Part shown: piece after piece, positions 1 to 8,338 of the stretch | Layout: the number at the start of each line of letters is the position of its first letter | Numbering within the stretch: the first letter of the stretch is position 1 | NCBI GenBank assembly: GCA_965217175.1 | Contig: OZ244251.1 | Span: 744,001-808,000 of the forward strand | Reading direction: 5' to 3' | DNA: 64,000 nucleotides | DNA from: Bin87 sp965217175 | GTDB lineage: Bacteria; Chloroflexota; Dehalococcoidia; Lucifugimonadales; UBA3495 | Notes under the pieces: generated by a model | What the model was told of the DNA's origin: nothing | What the model saw: only the letters and a program-made list of their open reading frames with translations | Databases searched by the model: none | Position numbers and translations under genes: made by a program

Positions 1-221
1 GAGGGCTGGGGTGAGGGTGGCCCGCCCGTTCGTCCTGAGCCTGTCGAAGGACCCCCTCTCCCTCGATGGGAGAGGGCTGGAGCCTGCCCCGTACTTGATA
101 CGGGGGCGAGGGTGATATCCCCATCGCCGGCGAAAGTCAGCGGCGGCGGTGTGGTAAACTTGGCCGCGACTTTGATAGGGTGCCGGTTCACCATTCCGGC
201 AGCTCCTGAACAGGGCGATAT
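1..221. repeat. Intergenic repeat cluster at left edge
   Basis: No gene is supported before position 222. The stretch holds three interspersed repeat modules found throughout the window: the CGTTCGTCCTGAGCCTGTCG-type module near 29-52, the palindrome CCCTCTCCCTCGATGGGAGAGGG near 53-75, and the module ending in CCCGTACTTGATACGGGGG near 86-106, followed by GAGGGTGA. The last is itself a small hairpin (CCCGTA/TACGGG). Confidence 0.8.
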
Positions 222-2279
222 ATGGTTCCTCCCGAGAATTTGTTCGGCGTCATTCCGGTTTGGGTTGGAGTGTACCTGCTCACTGCCCTTACCCTGGCGG
301 TGGCCGGTTTTGCCGTTTACCACCGCGTGTTTCGTCTGGTGCTGCAGGGACTTCCCGTGGCCCGCTTCGACCGACCTCTCACCCGCATGACGGGCGCCAT
401 TGTCATCGTCCTGGGACAGCGCAAAGTGCTGCAGCGCGTGGGCAGCATTGATCCCCGGTCCCGCCGCCTCGACCTGGCCGGCATCAGCCACGCCGCCATT
501 TTCTGGGGGTTCCTGTCCTTCAGCCTTTCCTACCTCATATTCATCTTCGGCGGCTCCATCTGGCATCCCCTCGGCGAAACAATCCTGACTCCGACCGGCG
601 TGCTGGTGTACAGCATCTATCTGGACATCCTGGCCGTAGTCGTGCTGGCCGCCCTCGTTTGGGCCCTGGCTCGCCGCTGGATCGCCCAACCCCATCGACT
701 CAGCTTCGACCTCACCCGCAAGGGCGAATCCGTCATCATCGTCGCACTCACCGCGGGCTTGATGATTGCGACGCTGCTGGTCCATTCTTTCTACGTTGCT
801 TCAGCCGGCTCCGGCCCCGAGGCGGGCGTGTTCATCGGTGGAGCCATCAGCGGGTGGTTCGTCGCATTGGGAATGACGGAAGCATTTGCCGGCAACTTGC
901 AGGCCGTCTTCTGGTGGGTTCACCTGATCATCATCCTGGCGTTTTCACTTTATATCCCCTTTTCCAAGCACATACACATGGTGGCCGCTCCACTCAACGC
1001 CTTCTTCCGCAACCTTGAACCCCGCGGGACACTGGCCGCTATCGACCTCGAAAACGTGGAGCGTTTCGGAGCCTCCCGGGTCCAGGACTTCACCTGGAAA
1101 GAACTGCTCGACGGTTACGCCTGCGCCGTTTGCGGACGCTGCACCGACGCCTGCCCTGCCCACACCACCGGTAAAGTGCTGTCCCCCATGCACATCGTGG
1201 AGAACATCAAAGAGCACATGATCGCCATCGGACACCAGGGGCAGCGGGATGCCGAACACGTCGAGCCCATGCCCCTGATCGACGGCGCCATCCCCGAACA
1301 GGCCATCTGGGATTGCGTTTCCTGCGGCGCCTGCATGGAGGAATGCCCCGTGGTGGTGGAGCACGTGCCAACCATCATGGACATGCGCCGGAGCCTGGTG
1401 CTCGAGGAATCCCGCATCCCCGAAAGCGGTATGAACGCCCTGCTCAGCATGGAACAGCGCGGCCATCCCTGGCGCGGCACCACGTATTCCCGCACCGACT
1501 GGGCAGAGGGCCTCAACGTGCCAACCATCGCCGACCATCCCGATGCTGAGGTTCTGTTCTGGGTCGGATGCACCGCCGCACTGGAACAGCGCAGCCAGGG
1601 CGTCGCCCGTTCCATGGTCAAGGTGCTCAAGTCCGCCGGCGTCGATTTCGCCATCCTGGGCGACGAGGAGACCTGCACCGGCGACCCGGCCCGGCGCATG
1701 GGCAACGAATATCTCTACCAGATCATGGCCCAACAGAACGTCGAGGTTCTCAACTCCTACAACATCAAAACCATCGTCACCATCTGCCCCCACTGCTTCA
1801 ACACCATGCGTAATGAATACCCCCAGTTTGGCGGCAACTACGAAGTGCTGCACTATAGTCAGTTCGTAGACGGCCTTATACGCGAGGGGCGCATCAAGCC
1901 CATCAAGGTCATGGATGTGTCGGTCGCCTACCATGACTCCTGCTTCCTGGGACGGCACAATGGTGTCTACGACGAACCCCGCAACGTGGCCAAAGCAATC
2001 CCCGGGCTCAAGCTCGTGGAGATGTCGCCCCGGTGTCGCGAGCGCGGTTTCTGCTGTGGCGCTGGCGGCGGCCACATGTGGATCGAGGAGAGCCAGGGTG
2101 ACCGCATCAATCACGTACGCACCGACCACTTCCTGGAAACCGGAGCCGATACGGTGGGGGTTTCCTGCCCGTTCTGCCTGCAAATGATGACCGAGGGTAT
2201 CCAGGCCAAAGGTCAATCTGATACCAAAGAAGCCAGGGATGTCCTGGAAATCCTCGCTGACAGTATCGGAGACGTCTAA
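222..2279 (+). CDS. Membrane-bound Fe-S oxidoreductase (HdrD/EMF-like, NarI-type domain + 2x[4Fe-4S] + 2 CCG)
   Basis: A 685-residue fusion. About residues 1-265 are hydrophobic with several membrane helices, resembling a respiratory nitrate reductase gamma-type heme-b domain. Two ferredoxin motifs follow: C301-x2-C304-x2-C307-x3-C311-P and C365-x2-C368-x2-C371-x3-C375-P. The C-terminal half has two cysteine-rich CCG-type segments, including the pattern CRERGFCCGAGGGHMW. This architecture is that of heterodisulfide-reductase-D-like membrane proteins, including the ETF:menaquinone oxidoreductases (EMF) that pass electrons from acyl-CoA dehydrogenases to the quinone pool. The EMF role is inferred; no etfAB or acyl-CoA dehydrogenase gene is adjacent. 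The start ATG at 222 gives an N-terminus leading directly into the first helix. An alpha/beta hydrolase gene follows 22 bp downstream. Confidence 0.85.
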   Translation: MVPPENLFGVIPVWVGVYLLTALTLAVAGFAVYHRVFRLVLQGLPVARFDRPLTRMTGAIVIVLGQRKVLQRVGSIDPRSRRLDLAGISHAAIFWGFLSFSLSYLIFIFGGSIWHPLGETILTPTGVLVYSIYLDILAVVVLAALVWALARRWIAQPHRLSFDLTRKGESVIIVALTAGLMIATLLVHSFYVASAGSGPEAGVFIGGAISGWFVALGMTEAFAGNLQAVFWWVHLIIILAFSLYIPFSKHIHMVAAPLNAFFRNLEPRGTLAAIDLENVERFGASRVQDFTWKELLDGYACAVCGRCTDACPAHTTGKVLSPMHIVENIKEHMIAIGHQGQRDAEHVEPMPLIDGAIPEQAIWDCVSCGACMEECPVVVEHVPTIMDMRRSLVLEESRIPESGMNALLSMEQRGHPWRGTTYSRTDWAEGLNVPTIADHPDAEVLFWVGCTAALEQRSQGVARSMVKVLKSAGVDFAILGDEETCTGDPARRMGNEYLYQIMAQQNVEVLNSYNIKTIVTICPHCFNTMRNEYPQFGGNYEVLHYSQFVDGLIREGRIKPIKVMDVSVAYHDSCFLGRHNGVYDEPRNVAKAIPGLKLVEMSPRCRERGFCCGAGGGHMWIEESQGDRINHVRTDHFLETGADTVGVSCPFCLQMMTEGIQAKGQSDTKEARDVLEILADSIGDV

Positions 2280-2301
2280 CCCGACGTTGTAACTTGACGC
2301 C

Positions 2302-3144
2302 ATGCTGGATTCGTTACTGCCAACCGTAATGTTGAATTACCTGGAACAGCGTCTGCTGTTTCGGCCCAGACCGTTGAGTGACACTACTCCGAATGACCTG
2401 GGCCTGGATTTTGAATCGACGATAACAAACACTGCCGATGGCCGATCTTTGGTCTGCTGGTACATCCCGGGGCATCCGCAAACCGACCTCACCTGGCTCT
2501 GGTTTGGCGGTGTCGGCGCAAACCTAAGCCTGCGCATCGGCGAGTTCGCCTCTGTGCGACATCATACCGGAGGCAACATCCTCGCCTTCGATTACGGCGG
2601 TTTTGGCCTCAGCGACGGTCGGTCGTCAGTCCGGAATACGGCCTTTGATGCCAGGGCGGTCCTGACCCATCTTCGCCGGCGCTATGGTGTCCCACCCGAG
2701 TCGGCACATTATTTCGGGGTCTCCATGGGTTCGGCCGTGGCGACACGTCTGGCCGCCGAAGGTTTCCACCCCCGGGGACTGGCTTTGGTGGCTCCGTTCG
2801 CCTCGTTGCGTGAAATGGCAAAGTTATCCTACCCGATGGTTACGTTGAACGGATTGGTGGTCGGCGACCGTTTCAATACGTTGGCTCACATCAGCAAAAT
2901 CGGCTGCCCGCTGCTGGTCGTTCACGGTACCGACGATGAACTCGTGCCGGTGTGGCAGGGACGCAAGCTGTACGACGCAGCCCGCCAACCCAAGCAGTAC
3001 CTCGAACTGGAAGGCAAGGGGCATCTGGACATCGGCGAATCCCGCGAATTTTGGGAAACCCTCATCGATTGGCTCCAAACCACCGCGCCGCCACCCCCCG
3101 CTCATCCAGGCCCCCTCTCCCTTGATGGGAGAGGGTTGGGGTGA
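2302..3144 (+). CDS. Alpha/beta hydrolase (BEM46/FrsA-like fold)
   Basis: A 280-residue serine hydrolase. DYGGFGLSDG at 97-106 is the typical strand/loop of this group. The nucleophile elbow is G139-V-S141-M-G143-S. The acid is in the GTDDELVPVWQG segment and the base His in GKGHLDIGES. The N-terminal hydrophobic stretch (LLPTVMLNYLEQRLLF) may be a membrane anchor, as in BEM46-like proteins. The last ~15 codons (after about PPPPAHPG) lie inside the palindromic intergenic repeat, which supplies the PLSLDGRGLG tail and the TGA stop. The true ancestral C-terminus was probably shorter or lost. Substrate unknown. The gene follows the Fe-S oxidoreductase by 22 bp and may be cotranscribed. Confidence 0.8.
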   Translation: MLDSLLPTVMLNYLEQRLLFRPRPLSDTTPNDLGLDFESTITNTADGRSLVCWYIPGHPQTDLTWLWFGGVGANLSLRIGEFASVRHHTGGNILAFDYGGFGLSDGRSSVRNTAFDARAVLTHLRRRYGVPPESAHYFGVSMGSAVATRLAAEGFHPRGLALVAPFASLREMAKLSYPMVTLNGLVVGDRFNTLAHISKIGCPLLVVHGTDDELVPVWQGRKLYDAARQPKQYLELEGKGHLDIGESREFWETLIDWLQTTAPPPPAHPGPLSLDGRGLG

Positions 3145-3530
3145 GGGTGATCATCCCCTCTCCCCGTCGAAGGACCGCCTCCACCGTCGCCGCTCATCCT
3201 GAGCCTGTCGAAGGGCCGCCTCCACCGTCGCCGTTCATCCTGAGCCCGTCGAAGGACGTCCATACCGGCCCCCTCTCCCTCGATGGGAGAGGGTTGGGGT
3301 GAGGGTGATCATCCCCTCTCCCTGTCGAAGGGCCGCCTCCACCGTCGCCGCTCATCCTGAGCCCGTCGAAGGGCCGGCTGTACCGTCGCCGCTCATCCTG
3401 AGCCTGTCGAAGGACGTCCATCCCGGCCCCCTCTCCCTTGATGGGAGAGGGTTGGGGTGAGGGTGATCATCCTCTCTCCCTGTCGAAGGACCGCCGCCGC
3501 CCCCCGTTCATCCTGAGCCCGTCGAAGGAC
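3111..3530. repeat. Tandem repeat array, period 158 bp, about 2.6 copies
   Basis: The unit begins with five C residues and CTCTCCCT at 3111, 3269 and 3427, exactly 158 bp apart. Each unit contains the CTCTCCCT(T/C)GATGGGAGAGGG palindrome, the GGTTGGGGTGAGGGTGATCATCC module, and one or two TCATCCTGAGCC(T/C)GTCGAAGG modules. Copies differ by point changes. The first copy overlaps the 3' end of the hydrolase gene. It is not a CRISPR: units are long, internally palindromic and have no variable spacers. The stretch 3145-3616 has no other gene. Confidence 0.9.
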
Positions 3531-3616
3531 ACCCCGTCGTTGCATACTGCGGCGCATTCGCATATCATCGGCTGAAACAAAATCATTGGCATTCTATGCC
3601 AAGCAGGAGTTACCCA

Positions 3617-3886
3617 ATGGCACAGCGACCTGATATGAAACGCCTGGAAATCGAGATCGTCTATTGTTGGGATTGAGGGCACGCAGGACGCGCGGCCTGG
3701 ATGGCCAGCGAAGCCCTTACTCGCACCGGCGACAATATATCCACGTTCAAACTGACACCCGGTGAACACGGCAAGTTCGATATCATCATCGACGGCGATC
3801 TGATCGGCGAACACAAGCACACTCCCGACGCCCATCTTTTCCCCGACCTTCAGGACCTGATGCACGCTATTAACGATCGAATCTGA
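3617..3886 (+). CDS. SelW/Rdx-family selenoprotein with in-frame TGA (Sec20)
   Basis: Translated through the TGA at 3674-3676, this frame encodes 89 residues. It runs from an ATG at 3617, with AGGAG at 3605-3609 and 7-nt spacing, to a TGA at 3884. The product matches the Rdx (SelW/SelT/SelH/SelV) thioredoxin-like fold. A first beta strand (LEIEIVY) is followed by the redox motif C17-W-D-U20, then a helix (RAWMASEAL), then the PGEHGKFDIIIDGDLI strands typical of the family, and a C-terminal helix (LQDLMHAINDRI). In cysteine homologues this site is CxxC, and in selenoproteins CxxU, so the TGA sits at the expected Sec position. A conventional caller would start at the internal ATG 3701 and lose the active site. 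A SECIS-like hairpin follows the TGA. Cofactor and partner are unknown; family members are thiol oxidoreductases. It stands alone between the repeat array and the convergent DUF503 gene. Confidence 0.88.
3691..3710 (+). promoter_or_regulatory. Bacterial SECIS-like stem-loop for Sec20
   Basis: The stem pairs CGCGGCC (3691-3697) with GGCC (3703-3706) and GCG (3708-3710), with a bulged A at 3707. The apical loop TGGAT (3698-3702) begins 22 nt after the TGA (3674-3676) and has G at its second position. This fits the known bacterial SECIS constraints: loop about 16-37 nt after UGA, and a G in the first two loop bases. Confidence 0.75.
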
Positions 3887-3970
3887 TCAACCTGGCATTC
3901 CGCCAGCCGATTCCCGCGCCCCTGGTGCCCAACCGCCCGGGGCGTTTGCTTTTCCCGGCGCCATCCATCA

Positions 3971-4270
3971 TCAAACCCCGCTGATTATCTCGGTGCCATA
4001 TTCCAGCAGCTCCAGATCCGGTCGGGTGTTGGCGATATAGTCCACCACGTTGGCCAGGATGGAATCGGCGTGTCCGCTATCGTTGCTGACGCAGGACACC
4101 AACAGCGTTAGCCGCTGCCAGGCGTTGCCGTCCTCCTCCGAGTCCTCGGCTACCGCCACGTTGAAGCGGCCCCGTATCCGGTTGGTAAGGCTGCGGGCTA
4201 CCTGTCGACGGGTTTTCAGGCTTTGGCTGTCGTGCAGGCGTAGTGCAATACGCACCAGTCCAACGTGCAT
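3971..4270 (-). CDS. DUF503 family protein (YlxP-like)
   Basis: 99 residues starting MHVGLVRIALRLHDSQSLK. The N-terminal strand, the SLKxKR-like segment (here SLKTRRQVARSL) and the FNVAVAE strand are typical of DUF503, a small ferredoxin-like-fold family often found near rbfA/infB. Molecular role is not established. GGAGGG lies about 5 nt before the ATG. It is convergent with the selenoprotein gene, with 84 bp between them. Unlike many relatives it is not beside translation-factor genes here. Confidence 0.85.
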   Translation of the reverse strand: MHVGLVRIALRLHDSQSLKTRRQVARSLTNRIRGRFNVAVAEDSEEDGNAWQRLTLLVSCVSNDSGHADSILANVVDYIANTRPDLELLEYGTEIISGV

Positions 4271-4363
4271 GGTATCCCTCCAGGTTTGTGGGTGCGCTCA
4301 TGTCCGTGCGTTACCGACATCGTCTATCCGCATTAATCTGTCATTGTGAAGAGCATCACCCCC

Positions 4364-4486
4364 TGTCATTGCCAGGAGCGTCAGCGACGTGGCAATCTCG
4401 ATGAGGTTGAACATACGTGGGCAAACCGCCTTTGCTACGTCGACGAGATTACCAACCCCCGCATCGAGTACGGGGTCGCAATGACA
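4364..4486. mobile_element. MITE-like element with TGTCATTGC terminal inverted repeats
   Basis: A 123-bp element bounded by TGTCATTGC (4364-4372) and GCAATGACA (4478-4486). An internal second inverted pair is GGCAATCTCG (about 4391-4400) against CGAGATTACC (about 4444-4453). It has no coding capacity. Partial copies of the same GTCATTGCGAGGAGCG...GTGGCAATC sequence occur near 15677, 29107, 41421-41515, 44181 and 44396. The rest of the 4271-4650 gap shows no gene; it must contain the rex promoter. Confidence 0.65.
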
Positions 4487-4650
4487 AAGTGGGTACGTGT
4501 GAGAGTATGGTGGCTATTGACGCCAGCAAGTCCGGGGGATAGATTATAGCCGGCAGGGGTAATTACTTTACCTTGTGGTTCATATAAGTTGCGGTCCTTA
4601 TATCGACAGACCGCACGTCTTCGCTTACGGTTTAGGGCTTGCTTATTGTC

Positions 4651-5376
4651 ATGGTGTCCAACCCAAGTGATACTCCCGGGGGGATCAATCCTGCTATTGG
4701 ACCGGTCGAAGTACCGGAGGTCGTCATTTCCCGCCTCCCCCAATACGTTCGCATCCTCTCGCAACTACTGGACGACGGCGAGGAAGTAACCAATTCACAG
4801 CAACTCGGCGCCATGCTTCAAATAACCTCCGCCCAGATCCGGAAAGACCTTTCCTATTTCGGGCGGTTTGGCAAGCAGGGCCGCGGCTACCGCGTACGTC
4901 ATCTGCTGACCGAGTTGAAGCAGATTCTGGGGTTGGACGCCGAATGGAACGTCGCCGTGGTCGGCGTGGGCCGATTGGGAAACGCGATCCTCAACTACCC
5001 GGGTTTCAATCCCGACGGGTTTCATCTGGTGGCCGCGTTCGATAACAACCCCAGGCATCTGGGCGAGGATGTGGGCGGCGTTTCCGTGGAGCCCATGAGC
5101 GCAATGGCCGAGACGGTGGCCAGCCGCAACATCACCATCGCCATTGTCGCCGTACCCAGCGTTCATACCCAGTCGGTTGTCGACCAGTTGGTTGAGTGCG
5201 GCGTGCGCGCTATCCTCAACTACGCGCCCATCACCGCCCAGGTCCCGGCCGGTGTGTGGGTACGCAACATCGATCCAGTGCTGGCCCTGCAGTCCATGAC
5301 CTACTATCTAACCGAATCCGCACCCGGGGTAAACGGCAAAGGCCCTCCAGGTCAGGTTCCCGCGCAGCGCACCTGA
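4651..5376 (+). CDS. rex: Redox-sensing transcriptional repressor Rex
   Basis: About 241 residues. The N-terminal winged helix has RLPQYVRILSQLLDDGEEVTNSQQLG and the SAQIRKDLSYFGRFGKQGRGY recognition region, both diagnostic of Rex. The Rossmann domain begins NVAVVGVGRLGNAI (GxGxxG) and senses the NADH/NAD+ ratio. The C-terminal half carries the ILNYAPITAQVPAGVWVRNIDPVLALQSMTYYL signature with its domain-swapped helix. ATG 4651 is chosen over the TTG at 4639; neither has a strong ribosome-binding site. It is convergent with the ATP synthase operon (48 bp apart). In Gram-positive bacteria Rex represses fermentation and respiration genes when NADH is high. Its targets here are not visible. Confidence 0.95.
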   Translation: MVSNPSDTPGGINPAIGPVEVPEVVISRLPQYVRILSQLLDDGEEVTNSQQLGAMLQITSAQIRKDLSYFGRFGKQGRGYRVRHLLTELKQILGLDAEWNVAVVGVGRLGNAILNYPGFNPDGFHLVAAFDNNPRHLGEDVGGVSVEPMSAMAETVASRNITIAIVAVPSVHTQSVVDQLVECGVRAILNYAPITAQVPAGVWVRNIDPVLALQSMTYYLTESAPGVNGKGPPGQVPAQRT

Positions 5377-5423
5377 CGCGCGACTAAACCCGCGTCGTAC
5401 AACCCCAGGCGCCGGCGCCCCGA

Positions 5424-5879
5424 CTAGCCGCCGCCCCCGGAATCCAGCCGACGTTGCGCCATGGACCGATGCGGGCTGGTTCGCCGCCGCCGCGACACGG
5501 TCAGCCGCACCTGCGCCCGGCGCAACGATGCCACTGCACGCTCCAGCTCCACGTCCGATTCACGATTGGCGATGCGTTCCTGTGCCTGGTCGATGGCTTC
5601 CTGCGCCCTCGCTTCGTCGATTTCGTCCACGTCTTCAGCGGCGTCAGCCAGGATGGTTACCCGGTTGCCCAGCACTTCCAGATAACCGCCGGATAGCGCC
5701 AGGTACGATTCTTCCCCATCGGCCCGCACCATCAGCTCGCCGGGTTGCAGCGACGTCATCAGAGGAGCATGGCGCGGCAGGATGCCCAGCTGGCCGGCGA
5801 TTCCCGGCGCTACCAGTGCATCGACTTCACCCGAGAACAACTCGCGCTCTGCGGTGATTATTTGCAGTTGCATGGGCAT
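5424..5879 (-). CDS. atpC: ATP synthase F1 subunit epsilon
   Basis: About 151 residues. The N-terminal beta-sandwich (LQIITAERELFSGEVDALVAPGIAGQLGILPRHAPLMTSL) is canonical, followed by the helical hairpin (about 85-130). The C-terminus has an arginine-rich, glycine-tailed extension (SRRRRTSPHRSMAQ..DSGGGG) not typical of the family. Epsilon is part of the central rotor stalk and can inhibit ATP hydrolysis. It is the last gene of the operon, 18 bp after atpD, and runs convergently towards rex. Confidence 0.95.
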   Translation of the reverse strand: MPMQLQIITAERELFSGEVDALVAPGIAGQLGILPRHAPLMTSLQPGELMVRADGEESYLALSGGYLEVLGNRVTILADAAEDVDEIDEARAQEAIDQAQERIANRESDVELERAVASLRRAQVRLTVSRRRRTSPHRSMAQRRLDSGGGG

Positions 5880-5897
5880 GGGGAGAACTCCTGCACG

Positions 5898-7292
5898 CTA
5901 GGCGGCGGCCTGCATCTGTTCTGCCTTCTCCACCGCTTCTTCGATCGTCCCCACCATGTAGAAGGCCTGCTCGGGTAGGTCGTCGTGCTGACCGTCCAGA
6001 ATTTCAGCGAACCCGCGCACGGTGTCGCGCAACGCCACGTATTTCCCAGGCTGGTTGGTGAACGTCTCAGCGACGAAGAAGGGTTGAGTCAGGAAGCGCT
6101 GGATCTTGCGGGCCCGGAAAACCGCCTGGCGGTCCTCTTCCGACAGCTCTTCAATTCCCAGAATCGCGATGATGTCCTGCAGGTCGCGATAGCGCTGCAA
6201 TACCTGCTGCACGCCACGGGCGACCCGGTAGTGTTCCTCCCCAACGATGCGGGGTTCCAGGATTCGGGCAAACGATGCCAGCGGGTCCACCGCCGGATAC
6301 AACGCCTGCGCCGCCAGCGACCGTTCCAGCGACACCACGGCGTCCAGGTGACCAAACGTGGTCACGATGCCAGGGTCGGTGTAGTCGTCGGCCGGTACGT
6401 AGATGGCCTGGAATGACGTGATGGAACCGCTCTTGGTCGAGGTGATCCGCTCCTGCAGGGCGCCCATCTCGGTGCTGAGCGTGGGCTGGTATCCCACTGC
6501 GGACGGCATCCGTCCCAACAGCGCCGATACTTCCATGCCGGCCAGGATGTAGCGGTAAATGTTGTCGATGAACAGCAGCACGTCCTGGTTCTCTTCTTCC
6601 CGGAAGTATTCCGCCATGGTCAGGCCGGTCAGGCCGATGCGGGCGCGCACCCCGGGGGTTTCGTTCATTTGACCGAACACCAGCACCGTGGTGCCCAACA
6701 CGCCGGAGTCCTGCATTTCGTGCCACAGGTCGTTGCCCTCGCGGGAGCGTTCTCCCACTCCGGCGAATACCGACACGCCACTGTGCACCGCACCGATGTT
6801 GCGGATAAGTTCCTGAATGATTACCGTTTTCCCAACTCCGGCGCCGCCGTAGGCTCCCACCTTGCCGCCCTTGGGGAAGGGCGTAATGAGGTCGAACACC
6901 TTGATGCCGGTCTCGAGAATGTCCACCGTTGAGCTTTGGTCGTCAAATGCCGGCGGGTCTCGGTGAATGGGCCAGTGTTGCCCGGCTTCCACCGCGCCCA
7001 GGTTGTCCAGGGGCGTGCCCGTAACGTCAAACAGCCGTCCCAAAGTTTCGGGGCCCACCGGAACCATAACCTTCGACCCGGTGTCGGTAACTTCGCTGCC
7101 CCGGGCCACGCCGTCGGTTGAACCCAACGCCAGGCATCGGGCCCAGTGGTTGCCGATGTGCTGCTGTACTTCCAGCACCAGCCGTTCGCCAGAGTTATCA
7201 ACTTCCAGCGCGTCGAACAGATTCGGCATTTGGTCGGCGGGAAACTCCACGTCCACCACTGTGCCGATAACTTGGGCAATTTTACCGGGCAT
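5898..7292 (-). CDS. atpD: ATP synthase F1 subunit beta (catalytic)
   Basis: 464 residues, normal length. The Walker A motif GGAGVGKT is at 149-156, the catalytic GERSREGNDL follows at about 180, and the Walker B strand is DVLLFIDNIYRY, where most homologues have DNIFRF. The ALLGRMPSAVGYQPTLSTEMG segment is conserved. Beta carries the catalytic nucleotide sites of the F1 head and alternates with alpha. There is a 123-bp gap upstream to atpG. Confidence 0.97.
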   Translation of the reverse strand: MPGKIAQVIGTVVDVEFPADQMPNLFDALEVDNSGERLVLEVQQHIGNHWARCLALGSTDGVARGSEVTDTGSKVMVPVGPETLGRLFDVTGTPLDNLGAVEAGQHWPIHRDPPAFDDQSSTVDILETGIKVFDLITPFPKGGKVGAYGGAGVGKTVIIQELIRNIGAVHSGVSVFAGVGERSREGNDLWHEMQDSGVLGTTVLVFGQMNETPGVRARIGLTGLTMAEYFREEENQDVLLFIDNIYRYILAGMEVSALLGRMPSAVGYQPTLSTEMGALQERITSTKSGSITSFQAIYVPADDYTDPGIVTTFGHLDAVVSLERSLAAQALYPAVDPLASFARILEPRIVGEEHYRVARGVQQVLQRYRDLQDIIAILGIEELSEEDRQAVFRARKIQRFLTQPFFVAETFTNQPGKYVALRDTVRGFAEILDGQHDDLPEQAFYMVGTIEEAVEKAEQMQAAA

Positions 7293-7415
7293 CTTGTATG
7301 TCCTCCGGATTCGTCTGCGGGAGATTCTTTAGGCGTAGTTTCAGTTGGTTAGTGGGACAGCGGTTAGCCGAATGGATCGCGGCCAGCCGGCTTGCCGGCC
7401 TTGCTTCGGCGCGGC

Positions 7416-8279
7416 CTATCCTTCTTGGGCAATCTGGCCACCCACTAGGTCGAGCAGTTCGTTGGTAATGCTGTCCTGGCGAAGTTTGTTCATCACCAGC
7501 GTGAGGTCAGAGGACAACTGGTTGGCATTGTCGGTGGCGCTGCGCATGGCAACCATTCGGGCCGATTGCTCGCTGGCTATGCTCTCCAGCACCGCGTGAT
7601 AAACCTGCATTTCCACGAACTGGGGCAACAGCGCCGACAGCACCGTGTTCGCGTCTGGCTCATAGATATAACCCACCCTCTGGGTACTATCCAGTTCGGC
7701 CGGTTCCACCGGCAGGATGCGTTCCATCACCGCTTGCTGCTGCATGGTGGACAAAAAACGCGTGTACGCAACGTACACCTCGTCCACCTCGCCCTCCGAA
7801 TACCCCTCGATCACCAGGCGGGATATCGCGGTGGTGTCGGCCAGCGATATCCGGTCGCCCAGGTCGGTGAATATCGCCTGTACTCCCTCGGTATAGCGCA
7901 CCAGAAAATCGCGCCCCTTGCGACCAACCACAATACTCCGTACGGGGGCTGCGCTGTTCAAAATGAACTGGGCTACTCTCCGGTTAATCGTCGCGTGCAT
8001 CCCGCCGGCCAATCCCCGATCGGGCGTAATCACCACCAGGCCAACGCGATTCACCGGCCGCACCTGCAGCAACGGATGGACCGTGTCCTCGTCGCCGGCC
8101 GGTTGCGCCGCCAGCGTTGCGATCACATCGTGAATCTTTTCGGCGTAAGGGCGGCCTTCAATAACAGCCATCTGCGCCCGCCGCATCTTGGAGGCGGCGA
8201 TCAACGACATGGCATTGGTCACCTTGCCGGTGTTCTCCACGCTGCGGATGCGTCGTCGTATGTCTCTAACGCTGGGCAT
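7416..8279 (-). CDS. atpG: ATP synthase F1 subunit gamma
   Basis: 287 residues. The N-terminal helix MPSVRDIRRRIRSVENTGKVTNAMSLIAASKM and the C-terminal helix with SDNANQL-like sequence (SATDNANQLSSDLTLVMNKLRQDSITNELLDLVGG) form the coiled-coil rotor shaft inside the alpha3beta3 head. The central Rossmann-like domain lies between them. It is placed between atpA and atpD as usual. Confidence 0.96.
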   Translation of the reverse strand: MPSVRDIRRRIRSVENTGKVTNAMSLIAASKMRRAQMAVIEGRPYAEKIHDVIATLAAQPAGDEDTVHPLLQVRPVNRVGLVVITPDRGLAGGMHATINRRVAQFILNSAAPVRSIVVGRKGRDFLVRYTEGVQAIFTDLGDRISLADTTAISRLVIEGYSEGEVDEVYVAYTRFLSTMQQQAVMERILPVEPAELDSTQRVGYIYEPDANTVLSALLPQFVEMQVYHAVLESIASEQSARMVAMRSATDNANQLSSDLTLVMNKLRQDSITNELLDLVGGQIAQEG

Positions 8280-8338
8280 AATTTAACCTTACGGTCTGGG
8301 AGGCACGATTAATCATTGGTTTTTGGGACCGTTACCGT

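Noticed and set aside
945..2303. Long minus-strand open frame (452 codons)
   Set aside because: Antisense to the Fe-S oxidoreductase, which has clear motifs; composition (His/Gly/Val-rich) is typical of a GC-rich shadow frame.
3111..3530. CRISPR array
   Set aside because: The 158-bp period, internal palindromes and lack of unique short spacers do not fit; no cas genes are present.
4570..4640. Rex operator upstream of rex
   Set aside because: A TTGTGGTTC half is visible near 4573 but there is no matching inverted half, so I do not call it.
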